Positions 1 to 6,408 of a stretch of 10,804 nucleotides of DNA are shown in pieces. The stretch comes from an uncultured Planctomycetaceae bacterium. GTDB lineage: Bacteria; Planctomycetota; Planctomycetia; Pirellulales; Pirellulaceae. Both the position numbers and the translations under genes were made by a program. Within the stretch, counting starts at the first letter, position 1; each line of letters starts with the position of its first letter. The stretch is taken from the NCBI GenBank assembly GCA_903921945.1, contig CAIXSC010000950.1:1-10804 (forward strand), given 5' to 3'. Under the pieces are notes generated by a model that was not told the DNA's origin, searched no databases, and saw nothing but the letters and a program-made list of their open reading frames with translations.

Positions 1-477
1 CAGGCGGTAGGCTGCGGTCCCGCCGGGCGCCAGGCGCTGCAGCTCCGCGAGTGTAGTGGCATCCGCGCTCACGGCCGCGCACTCGCCCGCGCCGATCCGC
101 TCGACCGCCGGATTGCCGAAGACCGCCGTCGTGCTCGAATGCACCAACCGACGCACTCCGGCCTGCACCATCGCCTCCGCCAGCGAAACGACTCCGCCGA
201 CGTTCGTCCGGTAGTAGGCCAAAGGCCGCTCGACGCTCTCTCCCACCTGCGTCAAAGCCGCGAAATTCATCACCGCTTCGATCCGCCGTTCGCGCAGGCA
301 GGCGAGCAAACGCGGGGTGTCGAGCAGATCGCCCACCACCAATCGATCGGCGGGGACGGCGCCTCGATGGCCGCGACACAAATTGTCATAGGCCCACACA
401 TCGTGCCCCTGACGAGCCAACCACGCCAACGCATGGCTGCCGATGTACCCAGCGCCGCCCGTGACCAAGATTCGCAT
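1..477 (-). CDS. galE: GalE-like NAD-dependent epimerase/dehydratase, N-terminal part (runs off the window)
   Basis: This is the first 159 codons of a short-chain dehydrogenase/reductase of the extended type, most like UDP-glucose 4-epimerase, which interconverts UDP-glucose and UDP-galactose in the cytoplasm. Residues 6-13 (TGGAGYIG) are the Rossmann NAD-binding loop. DNLCRGHR at 31-38, FAAL at 72-75, VGESVERPLAYYRTNV at 78-93 and SSTTAVFG at 114-121 follow the GalE order. The ATG at 477 has a GGAG about 11 bases upstream. The gene lies 57 bases after map with no evident terminator, so read-through from the ribosomal operon is possible. Oddly, residues about 122-159 do not show the expected NPYG-x-SK segment carrying the catalytic Tyr-xxx-Lys; the region is Ala-rich and no other frame restores it. 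The product may be a divergent relative, or the gene may be damaged. Family call is firm, exact substrate is not. Confidence 0.75.
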   Translation of the reverse strand, partial: MRILVTGGAGYIGSHALAWLARQGHDVWAYDNLCRGHRGAVPADRLVVGDLLDTPRLLACLRERRIEAVMNFAALTQVGESVERPLAYYRTNVGGVVSLAEAMVQAGVRRLVHSSTTAVFGNPAVERIGAGECAAVSADATTLAELQRLAPGGTAAYRL

Positions 478-508
478 TGCCGCACCGTCTCCGAGACCAC
501 TCGCTCGA

Positions 509-518
509 CACGCGCGTG
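509..518. repeat. 10-bp perfect palindrome in the map-galE spacer
   Basis: CACGCGCGTG is its own reverse complement. It lies in the 57-base spacer between the map stop and the galE start. It has no loop and no following T-tract, so it does not look like an intrinsic terminator. In such GC-rich DNA it may be chance. Confidence 0.3.
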
Positions 519-534
519 GCGCAGATCCACCGCG

Positions 535-1335
535 CTATCGCTGGCAAAACGCCACTTCCTCGGGCGTTATCGGCGGGCCGGTCAGCACCCAGGGACCGCG
601 TTCCGTCACCGCCACGGTGTGTTCGAAATGAGCGCTAGGCAGGCCATCCGCCGCGACCTGGGTCCAGTGGTCCGACAAACACCGAACCCGCTTGCCCCCC
701 ATGTTCACCATCGGCTCGATCGCCAACACCAACCCGGGACTCAACAGAAAGTCTTTCGTCTTCAGCGACTCCGCCACATGGTTGGGAACTTGAGGTTCCT
801 CGTGCATGCCACGGCCGATGCCATGTCCGCAAAACGTCTCCACCACTGAGAAACCGGCGCCGCGTACCTTCGCCGCCATTTCCACCGCCACTTCGCTCCA
901 ACGCTGCTTCACCGCCAGCAACCGGATCGATAATTCCAACGTCTCGCGGGTCACGTCCAGAAGTTGGCGCCAGCGGGGCGCGATCGCGCCAACCGCGTGG
1001 GTGTAGGCCGAGTCGCCACACCAGCCTTCGAAGCGACACCCCGTGTCGATACTCACGATGTCGCCCGCTCGCAAGACCCGCGAACCGGGGATTCCATGAA
1101 CGACCGCCTCGTTGACGGAAACACAGGTCGCAGCCGGAAACGGAACAACACCCGGGACGCCCTTGAAAAGCGGTTCGGCGCGATACCGCGCAAAGACGGC
1201 TTCTACGGCCGCATCCAAATCGGCCGTTTTAACGCCAGGAGCTACCAGTGCCGCAGCTTCCTGATGAGCCCGCCAGACGATCAACCCCGCCCAACGCATT
1301 CGAGTCAACTCGCGGGGCGACTTAAGAACTAGCAT
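535..1335 (-). CDS. map: Type I methionine aminopeptidase
   Basis: This cytosolic dimetal hydrolase removes the initiator methionine from nascent proteins whose second residue is small. From the ATG at 1335 it has 266 residues, normal for the bacterial Ia class, and every expected ligand is visible: Asp97 (SIDTG), Asp108 (GWCGD), His171 (GHGIGRGMHEEP), Glu207 (AIEPM) and Glu238 (HFEHT), with substrate-side His80 and His178. There is no N-terminal zinc or SH3-binding extension. A TTG six bases upstream (1341) would add two residues; I prefer the ATG because it forms ATGCTAG with the adk stop, a 7-base overlap typical of coupled translation. No clear Shine-Dalgarno is seen, which also fits coupling. 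The GVPGVVPFPA stretch before the substrate pocket resembles planctomycete homologues as I recall them. The usual downstream infA/rpmJ/rpsM genes are absent; galE follows. Confidence 0.95.
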   Translation of the reverse strand: MLVLKSPRELTRMRWAGLIVWRAHQEAAALVAPGVKTADLDAAVEAVFARYRAEPLFKGVPGVVPFPAATCVSVNEAVVHGIPGSRVLRAGDIVSIDTGCRFEGWCGDSAYTHAVGAIAPRWRQLLDVTRETLELSIRLLAVKQRWSEVAVEMAAKVRGAGFSVVETFCGHGIGRGMHEEPQVPNHVAESLKTKDFLLSPGLVLAIEPMVNMGGKRVRCLSDHWTQVAADGLPSAHFEHTVAVTERGPWVLTGPPITPEEVAFCQR

Positions 1336-1922
1336 GGACAAGCACGTCCGCGATGCCGATCGACGGCCCCCATGATCCGATCAAAAACTTCATCGGGGCC
1401 ACCCAATCCGTCCACCGACTCGACCGTCCCATGGTCACGCGACTCGTAGTAGCTCAGCACGGCCGCCGTCTGCGCCTCGAACACCTGCAACCGACGCTGG
1501 ATGGTCTCCGGCGTGTCGTCGACGCGACGCTCAACCCGCGAACGCTCGAGCATGCGCCGCTGCAGTTCGGCCATCTGAACCCGGATGTCAATCACCACAG
1601 AGACCCGCAGGCCCCGATCGGCAAGGAACCGATCGAGCAACCTGGCCTGTTCCACCGTTCGCGGGAATCCATCAAACAGGCAACCGCGAGCACAATCCGC
1701 CTCTAAGAGCCGCTCGCAGACAATCCCCACGACCAGCTCATCCGGTGCCAAACGTCCCTCGTCCATGTACGAAGCGGCGACCTGACCCAACTCGCTGCCA
1801 GACGCCTTCGCGGCACGCAGCATCTCGCCTGTCGACAGATGCGGAATCCCGAGACTCTTGATGAGTCGCTGCGATTGCGTTCCTTTGCCGGCACCGGGAG
1901 CCCCGAAAAGGACTATGTACAT
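1329..1922 (-). CDS. adk: Adenylate kinase, short-LID form
   Basis: It catalyses ATP + AMP to 2 ADP in the cytoplasm. From the ATG at 1922 it has 197 residues. GAPGAGKG at 7-14 is the P-loop. HLSTGEMLR at 28-36 begins the AMP-binding part, FDGFPRT at 83-89 is the adenylate kinase signature, and RVDDTPETIQRRL at about 133-145 is the LID arginine segment. The LID is the short type without the four-cysteine zinc knuckle. Start choice: the frame stays open to a GTG at 1988 and has an ATG at 1979, which would add 22 or 19 Ser/Ala-rich residues before the P-loop strand. None of the three has a good Shine-Dalgarno. I chose 1922 because family members begin one strand before the P-loop. The gene sits between secY and map, its classical place. 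Confidence 0.92.
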   Translation of the reverse strand: MYIVLFGAPGAGKGTQSQRLIKSLGIPHLSTGEMLRAAKASGSELGQVAASYMDEGRLAPDELVVGIVCERLLEADCARGCLFDGFPRTVEQARLLDRFLADRGLRVSVVIDIRVQMAELQRRMLERSRVERRVDDTPETIQRRLQVFEAQTAAVLSYYESRDHGTVESVDGLGGPDEVFDRIMGAVDRHRGRACPC

Positions 1923-1996
1923 CACCGGCCGATCGATCGCTTGTGCGGACGACGCGACACCCGAGTCAGACGACGGCATGGAGGGCACTCATGGAC

Positions 1997-2030
1997 ATCG
2001 CCCCGTTCACCAGTCCGGGGCAAGGGCGAT
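1997..2030 (-). other. Two mutually exclusive hairpins between secY and adk
   Basis: GCCCCG (2000-2005) pairs with CGGGGC (2016-2021) around a 10-base loop. Alternatively ATCGCCC (1997-2003) pairs with GGGCGAT (2024-2030), whose last base is the final base of the secY stop codon. The two foldings share bases and cannot both form. No U-tract follows on the minus strand, so this is not a standard intrinsic terminator. Its closeness to the possible adk starts makes an effect on adk translation or on mRNA processing conceivable. The repeats are seen; the function is guesswork. Confidence 0.4.
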
Positions 2031-3403
2031 TACGATTCGAGAAGTCCGCTGTAATTCCGCATCACGAGATGGCTATCGATTTTCTGAACCAGATCGAACG
2101 CCACGCTCACCGCGATCAGGAGCCCCGTACCGCCGTAAAAGCTCGCAATCTGGTAATTCACCCCAAGAGATCCAGAGACCAGCGTCGGACCGATCGCCAC
2201 CACCGACAAAAACGCGGCGCCAACGAAGGTGATCCGGAGCATCACCTTTTCCAAATAGTCCGCGGTCGTCTTGCCAGGACGATACCCAGGAATAAAGGTT
2301 CCGAATTCCTTGAGGTTCTCCGCCATCTCCTTCGGATTGAAGCTGATCGCCGTCCAGAAGTAGCAGAAGAAGAAGATCATCCCGACATACATGAGGTTGT
2401 AGAAGAACGACGTGCCACGGTTAAAGACGGCCGCCGCTTCCGCTAATTGCTGCCCGTACGTACTCGTCCAGCCGGCCACCAAATTAAGCAGGATCGACGG
2501 CAGCATCAGCAAGCTGCTGGCGAAGATGATCGGCATCACACCAGACTGATTGAGCCGCAACGGCAGGAACTGCTTGGTACCGCCAAACACTCGCCGCCCC
2601 CGCACGTGCTTGGCACTTTGAGTCGGAATCCGCCGCTGACCCTGCGTGATAAATACAACACCGAAGACTACGCCGACAAACAAGAAGACCAGGATGGTCA
2701 TCGTCTCGACGCCAATCACGCCCTGGCCAAACCCTTGGAGCTTGAAGGCCGAATTTTTGAACAAGTCAACAAATGCCTCGGGCATGCGGGCCAAAATGCC
2801 GGCCATGATCAGCAAGCTGATACCGTTTCCGATGCCGAACTCATCAATCTGCTCGCCGAGCCACATCAAGAAAATGGTCCCGCAGCTCATCATCAAAACG
2901 GTCACCAACTGCCACCCCAAGCCAAGCGTCGCGTTCTGCTCGCCGGATAGGAATGACGGGTCGATCATGCTACCGCCGCCGGCCACCGGTTCCATCAGGA
3001 CCCTGACGTAAACCCAGCTTTGGAACAAGCAGAGCGCAACCGTTAGGTACCGAGTGTATTCATTGATCTTCTTACGGCCGGTTTCGCCTTCCTTCCGAAG
3101 ATCCTCGAGCGGCTTCCAGACACTGCCAAGCAACTGCAGAATGATCGATGCCGAGATATACGGCATAATGCCAAGCCCGAACACGGTCGCCTGGCTAAGA
3201 TTGCTCGCGCTAAAGACCGAGACTTGCTGGATAAACTGCCCCAGCCCCGAACTGGACGCAAACGCCTTCCGCAGCTCGTCCTGGTCCACAATCGGGACGG
3301 GAATCCAATACCCTACCCGATAAATCGCCAAGAACATGAGCGTCAGCAAAATCTTCTGACGCAGCTCGGGGATCGTAAAGACAACGCGCAGCTTCTCGAA
3401 CAT
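2030..3403 (-). CDS. secY: Preprotein translocase subunit SecY
   Basis: SecY is the channel-forming subunit of the SecYEG translocon in the inner membrane; it exports unfolded preproteins with SecA and inserts membrane proteins with the ribosome. The 457-residue product has ten predicted hydrophobic segments at about 18-38, 72-92, 118-138, 163-183, 191-208, 232-253, 288-310, 332-354, 388-408 and 423-440. Landmarks are IMPYISASIILQLL (79-92) in helix 2, GEQIDEFGIGNGISLLI (183-199), the cytosolic GQRRIP loop (255-260) before helix 7, and NPKEMAENLKEFGTFIPGYRPG (356-377) in the loop before helix 9, which touches SecA and the ribosome. Length is slightly above the 430-445 common in bacteria. The ATG at 3403 has an AAGGGGA about 12 bases upstream. 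It closes the spc part of the operon, 73 bases after rplO. Confidence 0.97.
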   Translation of the reverse strand: MFEKLRVVFTIPELRQKILLTLMFLAIYRVGYWIPVPIVDQDELRKAFASSSGLGQFIQQVSVFSASNLSQATVFGLGIMPYISASIILQLLGSVWKPLEDLRKEGETGRKKINEYTRYLTVALCLFQSWVYVRVLMEPVAGGGSMIDPSFLSGEQNATLGLGWQLVTVLMMSCGTIFLMWLGEQIDEFGIGNGISLLIMAGILARMPEAFVDLFKNSAFKLQGFGQGVIGVETMTILVFLFVGVVFGVVFITQGQRRIPTQSAKHVRGRRVFGGTKQFLPLRLNQSGVMPIIFASSLLMLPSILLNLVAGWTSTYGQQLAEAAAVFNRGTSFFYNLMYVGMIFFFCYFWTAISFNPKEMAENLKEFGTFIPGYRPGKTTADYLEKVMLRITFVGAAFLSVVAIGPTLVSGSLGVNYQIASFYGGTGLLIAVSVAFDLVQKIDSHLVMRNYSGLLES

Positions 3404-3476
3404 GGCTTCGATCCGTCCCCTTGCCGAATTGGTTTACCGCGGCGCGGCCGCGCTCATCCGCAAGCGTCCCTCGTGC

Positions 3477-4025
3477 CTACCGCTTCTTGGCATTGCCGCC
3501 GCGCTTCGCGATCAACGCAGCCTTCGCCGCGCGATTTCGCTCACGTCCCGCCTTCTGCTTGACGGCGGCCGGAATCGGTCCAGGCAACACGATCGCCTCG
3601 CCACCAGCCGCTGCAATCTTCGCCTTCGCCGATTCGCTGAAGCGATGTGCTGACACCTTCAACTTCTTCGTCAGCTCGCCGTCGCCCAGGATCTTCAACT
3701 GATCAAACTGGCCGTGAACCAAATGCTTCGCGACCACCGTGTCGACGTTGACTTCGGCACCCGACTCGAACTCACGTTCCAGGTCGGAGACATTCACGGA
3801 CACAACCGTCAGCGCAAAGCTGTTCGTGAATCCGCGTTTCGGGATTCGTCGAACCAGGGGATTGCCGCCGCCCTGAAAGATCGACAACGCCTTGTAGCCG
3901 GCCCGGGCGGTCTGACCCTTGCCACCGCGACCGGCCGTCTTGCCCTTGCCGGAGCCAGGACCGCGGCCAACGCGCATGAGCTTCTTATTCGTGTGGACGC
4001 CGCTATTGACTCGTTCCAAACTCAT
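3477..4025 (-). CDS. rplO: 50S ribosomal protein L15 with basic C-terminal extension
   Basis: L15 is a late-assembly protein of the large subunit that threads a long basic N-terminal arm into 23S rRNA. The glycine-rich arm is plain at about 19-42 (GRGPGSGKGKTAGRGGKG), followed by GGGNPLVRRIPKRGF at 52-66. The family signature KILGDGELTKKLKVSAHRFS at 111-130 is complete. At 182 residues it is longer than the roughly 145-150 of many bacteria. The surplus is a C-terminal tail from about 148 rich in Ala, Lys and Arg. The start ATG overlaps the rpsE stop as ATGA, so translation is probably coupled to S5. In many bacteria rpmD (L30) sits between rpsE and rplO; the overlap leaves no room for it. Confidence 0.97.
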   Translation of the reverse strand: MSLERVNSGVHTNKKLMRVGRGPGSGKGKTAGRGGKGQTARAGYKALSIFQGGGNPLVRRIPKRGFTNSFALTVVSVNVSDLEREFESGAEVNVDTVVAKHLVHGQFDQLKILGDGELTKKLKVSAHRFSESAKAKIAAAGGEAIVLPGPIPAAVKQKAGRERNRAAKAALIAKRGGNAKKR

Positions 4026-4507
4026 GACAACGTCACTCCTCGCAACCGCTCGATATCCTGCTGCGTCCGCAGATTCTGCAGCGCGGCCAGCGTCGCCTTC
4101 ACCAACAGCACCGGGTTGTTGCTACGAAAACTCTTGGTCAGGATGTTGCTGATGCCGGCCATCTCGCACACCGCACGCACCGAGGCACCGGCGATAACAC
4201 CGGTACCGGGACCGGCAGGCAACAGAACGACCTCCGCCGCCCCGAATCGGCCCACCACACGATGCGGGATGGTACCGTCTTGCAACGGGACCCGAATCAA
4301 GCTGTTCATCGCGAACTTCTTCGCCTTATCGACAGCCTGAGGCACTTCGTTCGCCTTGCCATAGCCAAGTCCGACCTGCCCGCGGCGATCGCCCGACACG
4401 ACCAGGGCCGCGAAGCTGAACCGCCGGCCTCCCTTGACCACCGCCGCACAGCGTTTGATTTTCACTGTGCGATCGTCGAAATCGCCGCGACCTGATTCGT
4501 TAGACAC
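4022..4507 (-). CDS. rpsE: 30S ribosomal protein S5
   Basis: S5 sits at the mRNA entry side of the small subunit and affects decoding accuracy. From the GTG at 4507 the product is 161 residues. The double-stranded-RNA-binding-like N-terminal domain carries the signature KRCAAVVKGGRRFSFAALVV (18-37) and VGLGYGKANEV (45-55). The C-terminal domain has PAGPGTGVIAG (97-107) and ends shortly after LRTQQDIERLRG. The frame is open upstream to 4567. The GTG at 4507 is chosen because it is preceded by GAGAGGG at an 8-base spacing and because the extra upstream residues do not resemble S5. Its stop overlaps the rplO start (ATGA). The 138-base spacer before it, toward rplR, is long for this operon and contains a promoter-like sequence. 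Confidence 0.96.
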   Translation of the reverse strand: MSNESGRGDFDDRTVKIKRCAAVVKGGRRFSFAALVVSGDRRGQVGLGYGKANEVPQAVDKAKKFAMNSLIRVPLQDGTIPHRVVGRFGAAEVVLLPAGPGTGVIAGASVRAVCEMAGISNILTKSFRSNNPVLLVKATLAALQNLRTQQDIERLRGVTLS

Positions 4508-4515
4508 GCTAAAAA

Positions 4516-4522
4516 CCCTCTC
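4516..4522 (-). promoter_or_regulatory. Shine-Dalgarno site that sets the rpsE GTG start
   Basis: On the minus strand GAGAGGG lies 8 bases before the GTG at 4507. It supports that non-ATG start over the GTG at 4567 further upstream. Confidence 0.7.
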
Positions 4523-4573
4523 GCATGACCCAGCCCGCTGCGCCGAAATCGGCACGACGGACAACACGCCCCT

Positions 4574-4601
4574 GTAATATCACTGTAATCTCAGTTGGCA
4601 A
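4574..4601 (-). promoter_or_regulatory. Possible internal promoter upstream of rpsE
   Basis: On the minus strand TTGCCA (4601-4596) and TATTAC (4579-4574) are separated by 16 bases, and a TG stands one base before the second hexamer as in an extended -10. This matches the sigma-70 consensus at 5 of 6 and 4 of 6 positions. Transcription would start near 4567, about 60 bases before the rpsE GTG. Two copies of CTGTAAT on the plus strand (4572-4578, 4583-4589), 11 bases apart, overlap it. Planctomycete promoter rules are poorly known, so this is only a candidate. Confidence 0.3.
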
Positions 4602-4617
4602 CGTCCAGCGGCACTCG

Positions 4618-4632
4618 CCAAGCCATGCTTGG
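4618..4632 (-). other. Small hairpin after rplR
   Basis: CCAAGC and GCTTGG form a perfect 6-bp inverted repeat around a 3-base loop, 13 bases after the rplR stop in the direction of transcription. No U-tract follows. It could pause polymerase or protect an mRNA 3' end, or it may be incidental. It lies just upstream of the promoter-like sequence before rpsE. Confidence 0.3.
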
Positions 4633-4645
4633 AACTGCCGACTTC

Positions 4646-5023
4646 TTAAAATTGCAGGCCCGCTTCCCGAGCCGCATCCGCCAGCGCCGCGACACGACCG
4701 TGATACTTGTAATGTCCGCGATCAAAACAAACTTGGCTGATGCCGGCGGCGAGCGCCTTCTCGGCAATCATTTTGCCAATCGCCTGAGCGGCCGTCTTGT
4801 TGCCGCCGTACCCAACTTGATCACGAACCGACTTGTCCCGCGTGCTTACGGAAACCAAGGTCTGGCCCGTCGTGTCGTCGATTACCTGGCAACCGACATT
4901 TTTCAGACTGCGAAACACCGTCAAGCGAGGACGACCGGCGACCCCGTGCGTCGACTTACGCACTCGCCAACTGCGCCGCTGCCGCATCCGACCTAAACGT
5001 TTTGCCTTGTCCACGACTGACAC
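4646..5023 (-). CDS. rplR: 50S ribosomal protein L18
   Basis: L18 binds 5S rRNA, with L5 helping, and anchors the central protuberance of the large subunit. The 125-residue product has a basic N-terminal arm (KRLGRMRQRRSWRVRK, 8-23), RPRLTVFRS (31-39) and the diagnostic C-terminal segment FDRGHYKYHGRVAALADAAR (100-119). The start is a GTG at 5023. A second GTG at 5014, three codons in, has AGGTG six bases upstream and is a real alternative, so the first three residues are uncertain. It follows rplF after 63 bases and is separated from rpsE by 138 bases. Confidence 0.95.
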   Translation of the reverse strand: MSVVDKAKRLGRMRQRRSWRVRKSTHGVAGRPRLTVFRSLKNVGCQVIDDTTGQTLVSVSTRDKSVRDQVGYGGNKTAAQAIGKMIAEKALAAGISQVCFDRGHYKYHGRVAALADAAREAGLQF

Positions 5024-5086
5024 CTACTCTGTTCGAATACCTATGAGGCGATCGCGACCACGCGAACCAGAATGCACCTAGCGCGG

Positions 5087-5629
5087 CTACTGCGCCGCCT
5101 TGCCCGGCTTGATCTTGACGTGTTCACCCTGGTACCGCACACCCTTACCCTTGTACGGTTCCGGCTTTCTCGCGGACCGCAGCATCGCCGCGAACTGGCC
5201 AACCAACTGCTTGTCACACCCTTGGACCACGATGTGCGTCTGGTCAGGACAGGTGACCTTCAGCCCAGCGGGAATCGTCAATTTGATCTCGTTCGCGTAG
5301 CCCACCCGCAACGAAATAATTTTGCCTTGGATTGCGACCACGTATCCAACGCCCTGAACTTCGAGACGTTTCTCGTAGCCCTGCTTGGTGCCCACAATCA
5401 TGTTCTGAATGAGTGCCCGGGTCAGCCCATGCAGCGACCGGCTCAACCGCTCGTCATTGCGACGAGTCACGGTTACCAGCTTGGATGCCGCATCGTACGC
5501 CACATTCACGTCGGGATGGTGCTCAAACGAAAGCTTACCCTGAGGCCCTTCGACGTGGATCATCCGGCCGTCGATCGACAGCTTCACGCCATCAATCACC
5601 TTCACCGGCTGCCTTCCAATACGCGACAT
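5087..5629 (-). CDS. rplF: 50S ribosomal protein L6
   Basis: L6 lies near the factor-binding site of the large subunit, next to the sarcin-ricin loop. The 180-residue product matches the usual bacterial length. It starts MSRIGRQPVK and shows the two repeated domains of the family. The second domain carries CDKQLVGQFAAMLR (138-151) and the signature PEPYKGKGVRY (156-166), ending in a basic HVKIKPGKAAQ tail. The start is an ATG with a GGGTGAG a few bases upstream. It is separated from rpsH by a 136-base spacer containing tandem inverted repeats. Confidence 0.97.
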   Translation of the reverse strand: MSRIGRQPVKVIDGVKLSIDGRMIHVEGPQGKLSFEHHPDVNVAYDAASKLVTVTRRNDERLSRSLHGLTRALIQNMIVGTKQGYEKRLEVQGVGYVVAIQGKIISLRVGYANEIKLTIPAGLKVTCPDQTHIVVQGCDKQLVGQFAAMLRSARKPEPYKGKGVRYQGEHVKIKPGKAAQ

Positions 5630-5703
5630 AACTCACCCAGTTCCCGTTTACCGGCTCTTCGACATCCCACCAATCGATCCGCAGCACTAGGCACCGACCG
5701 ATT

Positions 5704-5746
5704 GCCCGCTGACGGCTGTCCAGCCAGCGGGCCGCTCTACGGAGCG
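5704..5746 (-). other. Tandem hairpins between rpsH and rplF
   Basis: Two inverted repeats abut. GCCCGCTG (5704-5711) and CAGCGGGC (5725-5732) make a perfect 8-bp stem with a 13-base interior that can pair a little further. Right next to it CGCTC (5733-5737) and GAGCG (5742-5746) make a 5-bp stem with a 4-base loop. In the minus-strand transcript the small hairpin comes first, about 20 bases after the rpsH stop. No U-tract follows, so simple intrinsic termination is unlikely. A protein-binding site, an mRNA processing signal or an attenuator are possible; none is shown. Confidence 0.45.
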
Positions 5747-5765
5747 ACCCAGCTAACTCAGCACG

Positions 5766-6161
5766 CTACCAGATTTCGCAGAGAACTTCACCGCCCAGAT
5801 TACGAGTCCGCGCTTCGCGATCACTCACGACGCCATGGCTCGTACTGATGATCGTGATGCCCAGCCCGTTCAGCACGGGACGTAGGTCTTTCGACTTCCG
5901 ATAGACCCTGCGGCCCGGTGAACTCACACGCTTGATGTGCTGAATCACCCGCTCGCCACTAGGGCCATACTTAAGCTCGATCCGCAGTTGCGGCATCGGG
6001 GCATCGCCCACTTCTTTCCAATCCCAAACGTAGCCTTCTCGCTTTAACACATCCGCGAGACCACGTTTTACCTTGGATGCCGGGATGTCAACGTAGGGGC
6101 GTTCAATCGCCACTGCGTTACGTATCCGGGTCAACATGTCGGAGATCGGGTCAGTCAACAT
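5766..6161 (-). CDS. rpsH: 30S ribosomal protein S8
   Basis: S8 binds the central domain of 16S rRNA early in small-subunit assembly; in Escherichia coli it also represses the spc operon. The 131-residue product has the canonical start MLTDPISDMLTRIRNA (1-16) and the canonical end STSHGVVSDREARTRNLGGE (106-125) followed by VLCEIW. The ATG at 6161 has AGGT about 6 bases upstream. It lies 18 bases after rpsN, the tightest non-overlapping junction of the window. Whether it regulates this operon cannot be told. Confidence 0.97.
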   Translation of the reverse strand: MLTDPISDMLTRIRNAVAIERPYVDIPASKVKRGLADVLKREGYVWDWKEVGDAPMPQLRIELKYGPSGERVIQHIKRVSSPGRRVYRKSKDLRPVLNGLGITIISTSHGVVSDREARTRNLGGEVLCEIW

Positions 6162-6179
6162 GATCTACCTGTTCCCTCG

Positions 6180-6365
6180 CTACCAGCTCGCCTTCCGAAC
6201 CCCCGGAATCATCCCCTGATCCGCCAATTTGCGGAAGCAAATCCGGCAGATTCCGAACTTCCGATACACCGCCCGTGGCCGACCGCACAGGCGGCACCGT
6301 CGCCGAATCCGGGTGGAAAACTTAGGCGTTTGCAACGCCTTCGCTCGCTTCGATTTACTCGCCAC
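6180..6365 (-). CDS. rpsN: 30S ribosomal protein S14, type Z (zinc-binding)
   Basis: S14 helps assemble the small-subunit head with S10 and S19. At 61 residues this is the short form. Cys24 and Cys27 (CRLC) with Cys40 and Cys43 (CRIC) form the intact four-cysteine zinc site that defines the C+ type. It begins MASKSKRAKA and ends GVRKASW, both standard. The start is a GTG at 6365, with a weak GGGG about 10 bases upstream. The gene lies between rplE and rpsH as expected. No zinc-independent S14 paralogue is visible in the window. Confidence 0.96.
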   Translation of the reverse strand: MASKSKRAKALQTPKFSTRIRRRCRLCGRPRAVYRKFGICRICFRKLADQGMIPGVRKASW

Positions 6366-6408
6366 GAGTAGCTACCCCGCTATCAAACCTTCGAACGCCC
6401 CACCCGAG

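Noticed and set aside
509..518. Palindrome in the map-galE spacer as a transcription terminator
   Set aside because: It has no loop and no T-tract; it is kept only as a minor repeat.
139..849. 236-codon plus-strand ORF
   Set aside because: It lies antisense to galE and map, both recognised by motifs; its Arg/His-rich composition is that of a shadow frame in GC-rich DNA.
2447..2950. 167-codon plus-strand ORF inside secY
   Set aside because: His/Gln-rich antisense shadow of the SecY membrane segments.
3714..4340. 208-codon plus-strand ORF
   Set aside because: Antisense to rplO and rpsE, which are certain; a shadow frame.
4508..4645. Small or split rpmD gene in the rplR-rpsE spacer
   Set aside because: No frame shows an L30-like sequence, and the usual position, between rpsE and rplO, is closed by an overlap.
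5704..5732. The rpsH-rplF hairpin as an intrinsic terminator
   Set aside because: The stem is strong but is followed by AATCGGTC and not by a run of T; a terminator in mid-operon is also unlikely.
5072..5848. 258-codon plus-strand ORF
   Set aside because: It is antisense to rplF and to the end of rpsH, and it resembles no known family.
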